64,000 nucleotides of DNA from Pseudomicrostroma phylloplanum. Taxonomy: Eukaryota; Basidiomycota; Exobasidiomycetes; Microstromatales. How positions within the stretch are numbered: the stretch's first letter is position 1; the number at the start of each line of letters is the position of its first letter. The notes beneath the pieces are model-generated. The model made no database searches and was not told the origin of the DNA. It worked only from the letters and a program-made list of their open reading frames with translations. The stretch covers positions 744,001-808,000 of the forward strand of contig BCHS01000006.1 of assembly GCA_039545275.1 (NCBI GenBank). The letters run 5' to 3'. Of this stretch, positions 1 to 8,432 are shown in pieces. The translations under genes were made by a program, and so were the position numbers.

Positions 1-3000
1 AAGGAGCGTGCGATGGCGCTGGAAGCTCTCCAGCGTCATCTGCCCATCCTCCCCATTAGAAACGGCTGTGCTACGGATATGAGCAAGAGAGGCTCGCAGC
101 CAAGGCATCTCGGGATCGATCTCCTCAAAGAGTGTGCGGGTGAAGTCTGCCTGCACAGAGAGGGATTGCGCAGCAGCCGCGTGGAACCACACCTGCAAGA
201 ATTCGCTCTTGTGCGCATGGTACGCACTTGGGTCCAGCACGGCCACGTTTTGCAAGAAGCGAAGGCCCACGTCCCGCTTGCCGGTGGCATCGACGAGACG
301 CTTCCAGGACTCGTTGCCGTAGGTCAGGTACCCGTGCCAGTCTCGCAGGCCGTTTTGAACGAGGACGTGTGCGCAGCCGGCCCAGCAGTCGATGAGCAGC
401 TCGACATATCTTCGGCGGGTCGTCGTCTGCAGGAGATTCTCCAGGTGCTGTCGTCCACCACAATGGGTGTCTTCACCAACTCTCAGTGTGTCGGAGAGAC
501 CAAGAGAAATGCGCCTGCCCTCGGACTGGCGGTCCGGATGGTAAATATTGGAGAGCAGCCTGAAGAACGAAGGCGAGATGTTGTCACGTAGGTGCTTGGC
601 CAGAGCCATATCGGCCTCTCGCAAAGCCGCCAATCGTTCCTCGCGAGCTGCCGCAGCGGCGTTGTCGCCCAGCATATCGTCAAAGGCAGGGTCGGAGAAG
701 TCGAAAGCATCATCTCCTACATCTTCGAAGAGTTGGCCGAAGCTGTCTTGAGATTCGCCTTGATCTGCATTGTGCGCAGCGGTCAACATCCCCGAAGCAT
801 GTTGTACCTGCCCGCTACCGCTGGCATTGACGGTGGCTCTGTCGGTCACAGCGTCCATACACGTATTGCGATGTAGCAGACAGACCTGAATGCCCTTGAG
901 GACCTCCATGCCGACTGCCGGGTCAATTGCTGTCTGCGACTCGAGAATATTAGACGTCCAAGCGCGATCTAGAAGTTGGATGTCAGGGAACATCGGTGTC
1001 GATGGCATTCGCTGAGCATTTGTGCCTCCCTCCTCTCGCAAGCCTTGATGCTCGATGATGTGCTGGATAGATCTCAGCGATGTCAGCAGAAGACTGTTCA
1101 CACGTCGAGCCTGCCTCAACGACTCGAAATGATTGCCAGGCTCATTCTTCGCCGACAGTCTATTGACCTCCTCTGCTTCGACGAGAAGCGTCTTGAAGAT
1201 GGTACCAAACCAGGTCGCAATGGCGGAGATATCCAGTTCGTAGTGCCTAAAGATTACAGCAGCGTACAGCATGGCTCTGATGCAAGTGACCTTACTCTGC
1301 GCATCGGCATCCTTGAAGACAAGGAAGCTCTTGATCTGTCGCAGACGCTGTGCACCGGCAGAAGGCATCAGGTAGAGATGCGTCATTACGACAGCATAGT
1401 GATTGAAGAGCGAAGATCGCTCTCTCGAAGTCGGAGGACTTGCTCGGGTGAATGACATCACGCGTACCGGGCAGACGCGGGAGAAAAGTCGGGCAACCCG
1501 ACGCTCAGCGTCTCTTGGGTCTTTGGCGGTCGCTTGTAGATCTCGACCCGCTCGTGCCAGTAGCTTGAGGAAGATGTGGTAGCTCGTCGCTTCTCTTTTG
1601 CTCTCGTCGAACAAGAGGCGTGCATCGTACTCTCTGAGGAAAGGCGGAAAGTCGTGGTCCTCTTCACTGGGCAGATCTGCCAGTCTGTGTTCGTTGAAAA
1701 TGTCGAAGAGCTTCGAAAGAGCTGTGTCCGCCCCATCCATCTTCCATTGCCAGAGAGACACCAGATTGAAGCATCTCTGCACGATAGCTCGGATATACTG
1801 GTCTCTTTTGCTCACAGCAGCACTGGGCATCGCCTGCTCCACTGCTTCCTCATAGCGGAGCTTGGTAGCTGTCAGGGCCTGTACGATGAGTGGCCAATGC
1901 TGCGTCAGCAGAGGTGTTGACCCGGTCGTTCCCGTAGAGGCCGAGAACTGCGAAAGGGCGCAAAGACTGAGGACAGAATACCAGATCATCTCTGCTGTCA
2001 ACACCTTGCGCCGAGGCGGCAAAGTTGCCCTCCACTGTGCCAGAGAAGCTTCGAATACGGGCCAGAAGCCAGCGTGGGGTCCAAGCACAGTCGCAGCGGT
2101 GGAGAGAATATGGATCAGGTTGATCCAGACCTCAGCGGAATAGTCGATGACATATGCCTGCGGCTCGTCATCGCCACTTTGACCGTGGGTCCTACATGAT
2201 TGGGAGGCACAGACTGTCTTCACCTCCCTCATTGTCTGGTGCAAGCCATGGGAGAGGAGACTTGTCATGACGCCTTGACAAGCAAGGACGAACTCTTCTT
2301 CTTCCGCCAGGCTTTCGTCATAGTCAACGTCAGCAGCTCGCTGAGAAGCAACGCTTCTCCAGCAGGTCTCGACGTTGAACCAGCGCAGGGCGAGCATCAA
2401 TGACGCCACTGGCTGTTTCGCCACGGCATCTGCCTCTTCACTACCGATGCCAGCGCTTTCGAAGCGCTCGAAGAGGTGGTCGATTTGATGCTGCACAGCG
2501 ACAATCACATGCCGCATCTCCCTCCAAGGGAGCATCTGCAGCAATGCTGTCATGCTGAGCGTGAGATACCGCAAGACCTCGTCCAAAGACATCCGATTGC
2601 GGGATGCCTCTTCATCGGCAGTGGAGATAGACTCCCCTACCGTGAAGATGGCATCAAAGATTGAAGGTAGCAAATCAAGGAGGCCATCAGGCTCGATGCT
2701 CGTCGGCAAATCGAGACCGAGAGCGTACACTGGTCGCAGACGAGACCAAGCACGAGCGGCAACACCCTGCTCTTCGGGCAACGTAATGAGCTCGTGCAGT
2801 CTGCCTTTGCCAAGACTCGTCGCTGGCGAAAAGGAAATACCAGGGGCCAAGGGTCGGATGCCAAAGTCGAGACGAAGATTGGCCAAGTCTGCCCATGCGT
2901 TGGCGTCGAGCTGATGCGGTGATGGAGCTGGCGACTTTGGCGAGTCAGCCCCATTGCGACGTAAGATCCCTCGAGAGTCAAGTCTCTGCTGTACCAGGCG

Positions 3001-5715
3001 ATTCAGACCTTCAGAACGCTTCGTAGGGCTTCGGGACGTGTTCACGTCAATATACACAGGTTCCCCGGCTGAGCTTCGACTACTGGTTCGTACGAGCTCA
3101 CGTCTTGTGCCATTAAAAGCTGCGATGCGTGGTACGTTCTCCTGTTCAGTGGGCTGTAACGCGTTGATTACTGCTGGATCGGCCGGGGGACGATTCCTTC
3201 TGACGATAGGCCTGTTCGGACGGTTGGTAGCTTTGTAGGAGGCAATTGCGCGCTGTGACTCTTCCAGCTGCGCTTCTGCCGTCTCTGGTTCGTGCTCCCT
3301 TGGAGGCATCATCGGTAGTACTTCGATGTCGAAGAGAACATCGTCGGCCAAGAGGTCAAGTCGCGGTCGACTTCTAGGCTGCACGACCGGAGGATTAAAC
3401 CCTTTGCCGCGAGGAGGAAGACGAGGTCCCGAAAGTCTAACATGTTGGCCCCCATGGTGCTTACGGCTGCTACTATGCTGCTTCGAGCCGCCCGATCGGT
3501 CGTTGACGGTACGTTGCTGTAACGGCGTGCGACTCGAGCTACCATAAGATCTCGAAGAGCCACTAGGCCGAGACCCTTGTGCTGCTCTTCTGCGACTGGT
3601 ACCCATGCCAGTCTTCGGTCTTCTCTTTGCTGGCCGGGCAGTCGTAGAGCGGGACAGCATCCGATCCACTTCGTCGACGTTGCTGCGTCTAGTCCGGGCA
3701 TGACTAAAAAAGTCGGGCTCCGGCCGGGTCCACCATCGTATATCGGCATCTTCCTTCCGTCCGACATTACCACGACTACTCGAAGAGCTGGCGCTGCTCA
3801 ACACCGAGAGCTCTCCTTCACTTGTCTCGCTGCCCTCGTCTCCGATGAGGTCGAAGCGCGCATCGTCTCTTTGACTATCCTCTGCGCCCGCTGGCCTGAT
3901 TCGCTTCCTCGCTTGTCCTGGCTGCAGCTCGTGTGTTGTGAGCGGGGATGTACCAGGGGTAGTGACAGCTCTCCCGGTATCACTTTCCGAGCCACTTCCC
4001 GCTTCAGACGGCTCGGGTGTCTCGCTGACGTGGCCGTCTGAATGGTATGCCTTGCCCTTGCGCATATTTTTGAGATCGTCGATGTGCTTCCGTGCCATGT
4101 GTATCGGCATCATCCTCTTGAGCTGTTTAAAATAGCGATCGTAATCCACACTCTCTTCCGACGAGCTCGACGAGGCCGACCCGACGCTGACACGTCGGTT
4201 CTGACGTGATGCTGCACGAGATCTGTCAACATCTTCATCAGAAGACGATATGCTGACTGCTCCAGCCGAATTGATACGTCGCAAAGGCCTCTTGCGCATA
4301 GAGCCTGGAGGATGGGGTAGATCTTGACTATCACTACTACTGCCCTCTCCTTGTCCACTCTGGTTCGAGCGCCGCCTGGCCGCCCTTCCATTGGTAGCGC
4401 TTCGATGCGTGCGATTCGGAGTGCCGCGAGAGACTGCTTGGGATTCGTTGTCATCCTCTCCCTCAGACAGAACGCCACCGAAGCGTGCGAAGATGGCATC
4501 GGCAGTCGGACCTTTCTGAGCTGCAATTCTCCTTCTCTTGTTGCTGTCCTTGTCCTTGGATGCTGAAGAATGTTGGTCTACCGCGCCGCATCGTTCGGGA
4601 GACCTTGTGGAGGCTTGCGCCTCTGATTCTTGTCTAGCTCGCTCAGCTTTCTTCGCTTTCCTCCTCTCCCGCCGCTCTTCTGCTTCAGCTTCTCGAAGTT
4701 GCCAGTCGCTAGACTCTACAGGAAGCTCGTCAGCAGCCGCCCTCTCTCTTTCTTCTCGCATCCGACGTCGAAATTGCTGATCGGTAACCACTGCATCTTC
4801 CCAATCATTGCGCTCGAGTCGGCGCTTGTACATTGCCATCTCGATAGTGTAAGGATTGAGCTGACCCGGCTTACGAGAGCGCAAGGCCCTTCTGGGAGGC
4901 GAGGGCTGCAGGAGCTGAAGCGGGATCTCGGCCATTTGTACGTCCGGTACTTCGGGAGGTCCTGCTGATCCGTCACGAGAAGGACCAGCTTCAGAAAGCG
5001 CCTCCTCAGCTTGTGGAGCCTCGGTAGGCAAGCCAGGGGTACCCGAGACAGGAGGTGACGGTGGGTCGGGCGTGACGGAAACTGCAGAGGTAGGAGGAGG
5101 GATCGGCATTAGGGCCTGCGTGCCATGGATCTGAGATGCTGTAAGGAGATCAAGCTCGTCTCTGTCATCGTTCTGTTCTTGTTGTTGCCAATGCGGTGGA
5201 CTAGCATTTTCTTGCGCCGCCGGAGTAAGAATTGTAGGAGCTGTAGCCTGAACAATCGGTACCGGTTCTGCTGGTCTTGTCCGGTCCACGACCGGTGGCG
5301 CTTCGAGCTCTGCCGATACCACTGAGCCAACGCCATCTGCCACCACTGGCGACATGCTGATATTCACATCCCCCTCTCCATCTATATGGTCGTCATTGGG
5401 TCGCGTTGGCGGCCTTGGGTCCAGCGCTTGCGACGCGTCCGCTAGCGTCCCTACCAGCGTCTCACCCTCAAGGTTCGGAAGGAGATCGGCGACCTCATTA
5501 CTGGGCTGCGAATTTGCAGGAGGTGTCGCCACAATGGCAGAAGCATCTAGGGTCGAGGTGAATTTGGTAGATGAGCCAGTAGCTACAGGCGTTGTAGGCT
5601 CTGCTGAGAGATCCAGCCGAGATGGTGAGGCCGGAGGTGAGGGTAGAAGCGCCGATGGCAGCAGAGGAGCTGATGATGATGGTGAAGAGCCAGAAGGCGG
5701 GCGCTCCTCTGTCAT
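1..5715 (-). CDS. MMS22: Mus7/MMS22-family DNA repair protein (3' end outside window)
   Basis: One uninterrupted frame of 1905 codons runs from an ATG at 5715 off the left edge, so the C-terminus is missing and no intron is needed. Residues 1 to about 900 are low-complexity and charged (Ser/Pro/Arg-rich), with an Arg/Glu-rich helix around residues 280-370. From about residue 930 the protein becomes alpha-helical and ordered; this part opens with LRLDFGIRPLAPGISF and a Gly-rich turn, which I read as the start of the conserved Mus7/MMS22 region. Known members act with a Rtt101/Cul4-type ubiquitin ligase at stalled replication forks and are about as long as this. The family call rests on architecture and remembered motifs, so it is moderate. 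A different large helical repair scaffold is possible. An upstream ATG at 5726 is out of frame. Confidence 0.62.
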   Translation of the reverse strand, partial: MTEERPPSGSSPSSSAPLLPSALLPSPPASPSRLDLSAEPTTPVATGSSTKFTSTLDASAIVATPPANSQPSNEVADLLPNLEGETLVGTLADASQALDPRPPTRPNDDHIDGEGDVNISMSPVVADGVGSVVSAELEAPPVVDRTRPAEPVPIVQATAPTILTPAAQENASPPHWQQQEQNDDRDELDLLTASQIHGTQALMPIPPPTSAVSVTPDPPSPPVSGTPGLPTEAPQAEEALSEAGPSRDGSAGPPEVPDVQMAEIPLQLLQPSPPRRALRSRKPGQLNPYTIEMAMYKRRLERNDWEDAVVTDQQFRRRMREERERAAADELPVESSDWQLREAEAEERRERRKAKKAERARQESEAQASTRSPERCGAVDQHSSASKDKDSNKRRRIAAQKGPTADAIFARFGGVLSEGEDDNESQAVSRGTPNRTHRSATNGRAARRRSNQSGQGEGSSSDSQDLPHPPGSMRKRPLRRINSAGAVSISSSDEDVDRSRAASRQNRRVSVGSASSSSSEESVDYDRYFKQLKRMMPIHMARKHIDDLKNMRKGKAYHSDGHVSETPEPSEAGSGSESDTGRAVTTPGTSPLTTHELQPGQARKRIRPAGAEDSQRDDARFDLIGDEGSETSEGELSVLSSASSSSSRGNVGRKEDADIRWWTRPEPDFFSHARTRRSNVDEVDRMLSRSTTARPAKRRPKTGMGTSRRRAAQGSRPSGSSRSYGSSSRTPLQQRTVNDRSGGSKQHSSSRKHHGGQHVRLSGPRLPPRGKGFNPPVVQPRSRPRLDLLADDVLFDIEVLPMMPPREHEPETAEAQLEESQRAIASYKATNRPNRPIVRRNRPPADPAVINALQPTEQENVPRIAAFNGTRRELVRTSSRSSAGEPVYIDVNTSRSPTKRSEGLNRLVQQRLDSRGILRRNGADSPKSPAPSPHQLDANAWADLANLRLDFGIRPLAPGISFSPATSLGKGRLHELITLPEEQGVAARAWSRLRPVYALGLDLPTSIEPDGLLDLLPSIFDAIFTVGESISTADEEASRNRMSLDEVLRYLTLSMTALLQMLPWREMRHVIVAVQHQIDHLFERFESAGIGSEEADAVAKQPVASLMLALRWFNVETCWRSVASQRAADVDYDESLAEEEEFVLACQGVMTSLLSHGLHQTMREVKTVCASQSCRTHGQSGDDEPQAYVIDYSAEVWINLIHILSTAATVLGPHAGFWPVFEASLAQWRATLPPRRKVLTAEMIWYSVLSLCALSQFSASTGTTGSTPLLTQHWPLIVQALTATKLRYEEAVEQAMPSAAVSKRDQYIRAIVQRCFNLVSLWQWKMDGADTALSKLFDIFNEHRLADLPSEEDHDFPPFLREYDARLLFDESKREATSYHIFLKLLARAGRDLQATAKDPRDAERRVARLFSRVCPVRVMSFTRASPPTSRERSSLFNHYAVVMTHLYLMPSAGAQRLRQIKSFLVFKDADAQSKVTCIRAMLYAAVIFRHYELDISAIATWFGTIFKTLLVEAEEVNRLSAKNEPGNHFESLRQARRVNSLLLTSLRSIQHIIEHQGLREEGGTNAQRMPSTPMFPDIQLLDRAWTSNILESQTAIDPAVGMEVLKGIQVCLLHRNTCMDAVTDRATVNASGSGQVQHASGMLTAAHNADQGESQDSFGQLFEDVGDDAFDFSDPAFDDMLGDNAAAAAREERLAALREADMALAKHLRDNISPSFFRLLSNIYHPDRQSEGRRISLGLSDTLRVGEDTHCGGRQHLENLLQTTTRRRYVELLIDCWAGCAHVLVQNGLRDWHGYLTYGNESWKRLVDATGKRDVGLRFLQNVAVLDPSAYHAHKSEFLQVWFHAAAAQSLSVQADFTRTLFEEIDPEMPWLRASLAHIRSTAVSNGEDGQMTLESFQRHRTLL

Positions 5716-6086
5716 TGCCTGAGCATCTGGATGCTTGTCAGTCCTGAGCAAGGGCAGGACAGGTTGGCAAGTAAGGCCTGAGCAGGAGTACGGCAGTACA
5801 ATATGGTCCGAAGGTGTTGGACGCCCATTGGTGAGATTCGCGCTCGCGCTCGCGTCGCCTCCATTTGCGCCCTTTCTCTTTCCGCTCCGACCTCCGCCCC
5901 GCGTGGCCTGCGTCTGCCCCGCGGCTTGCCGAATGTGCGTGCGGGGAGAGAAGCACAGCGGGAGTCATGCAACTTTATCTGGACAGCTGCTGCTGCTTCT
6001 TCCCTGCGGAACCGGCAATCACGCCTTCGTAGCATCGACTCACCTCCTCAACACCATATATACACACACAAGACATACAGCTCACC
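5716..6086. promoter_or_regulatory. divergent intergenic region, MMS22-like / allantoicase
   Basis: These 371 nt separate two genes transcribed away from each other, so both promoters must lie here. The stretch is pyrimidine- and CG-rich in the middle. It carries one consensus GATA-factor site and an AT-rich TATATA at 6057-6062. That TATA lies only 25 nt before the allantoicase ATG, so it may not be a working TATA box. No ORF or RNA gene was recognised. Confidence 0.5.
5975..5980 (-). promoter_or_regulatory. candidate GATA-factor site upstream of allantoicase
   Basis: The + strand reads TTATCT, which is AGATAA on the minus strand and fits the HGATAR consensus of fungal nitrogen-regulatory GATA factors. 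It lies 107 nt before the start codon of the allantoin-degradation gene. Such genes are classically under nitrogen control. A six-base match alone is weak evidence. Confidence 0.3.
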
Positions 6087-8198
6087 ATGTTCAAAGCACT
6101 CAAGCTAGAAGACTTCCCCCTGCTAGAAACGGCAGCTACCGAGGTATCCTCGGTCGCACTCGGAGGCAAGGCCCTTTCTTGCTCCGATGAATGGTTCGCC
6201 CCGGCCTCGGACCTGCTCAAGGTCGAGGCAGCGCCCAGTCTTAAAGGTCAATTCGGTCCCAAGGGGGCTCTGTTCAGCGGCTGGGAGACGAGGCGGCACA
6301 ACCCTGAGCCGACTGACTGGGCGATCATCAGGCTGGGTCCTAAGGCTGGGGCTTCGATTGTAGGCTTCGATGTAGAGTGAGTGCGGGAGTAGTAGGCGCA
6401 GCTGCGAAAGGCCGTAGGTAGAGGTCTGCAGCTCGGATCAATATGTGCTGACCATTCCTCTTTGCCGTCAGCACTGCTCATTTCAACGGTAACGAGGCCC
6501 CCGAGGTGGAAGTGTTTGGCCTTCGAATGCCGGCCGAGGAGGAGGCTGCTGGCTCTGTCCCCGAGCACACTGACAGCAGGGTGAGTGTCAAAGATTAAAG
6601 AACGCTGCAACACCCTTCTTGCGATCGAGCTCATCCGATACGCTCTCCTTTTTACACTTCATAGTGGGAGCCGATCCTACCCCGTGTTCCCTGCGGACCA
6701 TCACAGAGGCACCTCTTCTCTGTGCAACACGAGGGGATTGTCACGCATGTCAAGCTCAACATGATCCCTGATGGTGGTATCGCCAGGTTCCGGGTGTATG
6801 GCAACATCCCCGCTCCTCCTATTGGCCTCGGTGTGACAGAGTCTCAGAGCTCGGACAGTCGTCTGAACTCCCTCGACCTCGCCCATTCCATGAATGGCGG
6901 TCTGGTCGTCTTTACTTCCGACCAGCACTTTGGAAAGGGGCCGAATGTCCTCCTCCCTGGACGAGGTCACGACATGGGCGATGGCTGGGAGACGAAGCGC
7001 AGCAGGACCCCAGGCCACAAGGATTGGCTCGTCATCCAGCTCGGCGAGCCAGGCTTCCTCGACTACTGCGAGATCGATACCGCCCACTTCTTGGGCAACT
7101 TCCCCGCCTCGGTCGAGCTGCACGGTATCGACTCCGACAGTAAGATCCCACCAGGCGCCGAAGATGAAGACGGAGCTGTGCAGGCAGGCTGGACCCAGCT
7201 GCTGGAGAGACAAAAGACGGGACCCGGGAAGCAGCACTTCTTCAAGCTGATCAGCGGTACAGAGAAGCAGAGGTTTAGTCACATCCGCGTTACGATGCAT
7301 CCCGTGAGTAGGGTTCGAAGGCGTGTGAGATGAACGATAGAAGCTTGAGACTCACGGTGTGTTGGAACTCGATGTACTGCCTCTTCAGGACGGAGGCATC
7401 AAGCGTGTTCGCATCGTTGGTCGTCGCGCAGCTCCTCTGGCAAACTACACCGAGCCTCTCCCTCCCCTCTCCCTGCCCGGCTTCACAGACAAGGCCCTCC
7501 CCAGCGAGCCGGTGGTCACTTCGGCATTGGACAGTCTGAGCCAAGCAGCTACAGCAGCGTACAATGCCGTCGCCTCAAAGAGTGGGTCATCATCCGCGCA
7601 GTCGCTCCGAGTGGTCAAGGCCGTACCTCTCACCACTGCCTCTTTCAGTCCCTACGGCCAAGTAATCGCAGGTCCGCCCTCAACTTCTTCAGCCCTGGAC
7701 TCAAGCTCCGTCACAGAATGGCCGCATGCAATTGTCAATCAAGGCACCGCGAAGAAGTACGCTCACCAAGGCCAAATTCACCAATCATTCACCCTAGAAG
7801 CTCAAGCAACCACCAATATGCACCTGTATAGATGTGACTCCCTCCCCTTTTCCTCTCTCCCTCTCCCCCTCAAGATGCTCGAACGCCACCGTTTCTCCAG
7901 CCAGTCCTTTATCCCCCTCCACTCTCCACCCCACCAAGGCCAGTACCTCGTCGTAGTCGCGCACAACGGGCAAGACGATAAGCCCGACCTCTCCACGCTA
8001 GCCGTGTTCCTCGCGAGCGGACAGCAGGGGATCTGCTATCTCCCCGGGATCTGGCATTTGCCTATGACGCCCATTGCACCTGACAATCAGACGACACCGC
8101 TCGATTATGCTTGTATTGTGGCTGAGAGCACCACGCAGCCGGAGTTGAATTGCGATGAGGAGTGGTGGACACAGCCTAGCGTGGCGGTCAGCTTGTAA
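6087..8198 (+). CDS. DAL2-DAL3: bifunctional allantoicase / ureidoglycolate lyase fusion
   Basis: Allantoicase hydrolyses allantoate to ureidoglycolate and urea; ureidoglycolate lyase then releases glyoxylate and urea. Both domains are in one 615-residue product. Exons are 6087-6376, 6472-6580, 6665-7303 and 7389-8198, joined at GTGAGT donors with the frame kept. Residues 1-345 contain the two allantoicase repeats: the first has DEWFAPASDLL, FSGWETRRHN and DWAIIRLG, and the split codon gives DTAHFNGNEAPE; the second has LLPGRGHDMGDGWETKRSR and IDTAHFLGNFPASVELHG. A Ser/Ala-rich linker follows. Residues from about 417 to the end form the lyase domain, with HQSFTLEAQ, MLERH, SQSFIPL and a PGIWHLPM motif. 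Yeast encodes these as separate DAL2 and DAL3. No stop, start or splice signal separates the domains. A nearby GATA site fits nitrogen regulation. Confidence 0.93.
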
Positions 8199-8432
8199 GG
8201 GGATTTCGTCTCACGTGCCCTGTCTTTACTGTTCGCTTCGCCAAGAAAATTAGATTAGATTATTCATCGGGTGCAGTCGTGTATCGTCTAGATTACAGAG
8301 TGGGGTAGGGGGTTTCGATTGGCAAATACAAAGTATCGTTCTTCTCCCAATCCTGTCTGTTGCCGTTGTACCCCAAACTCTGCCTCTGCCTCCCATGCCC
8401 CTTGTCCTGCCCCTTTTCGCGCGCTCCTCACC

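Noticed and set aside
6057..6062. TATATA as the allantoicase TATA box
   Set aside because: Only 25 nt before the start codon, too close to leave a normal 5' UTR; noted in the intergenic entry but not called.
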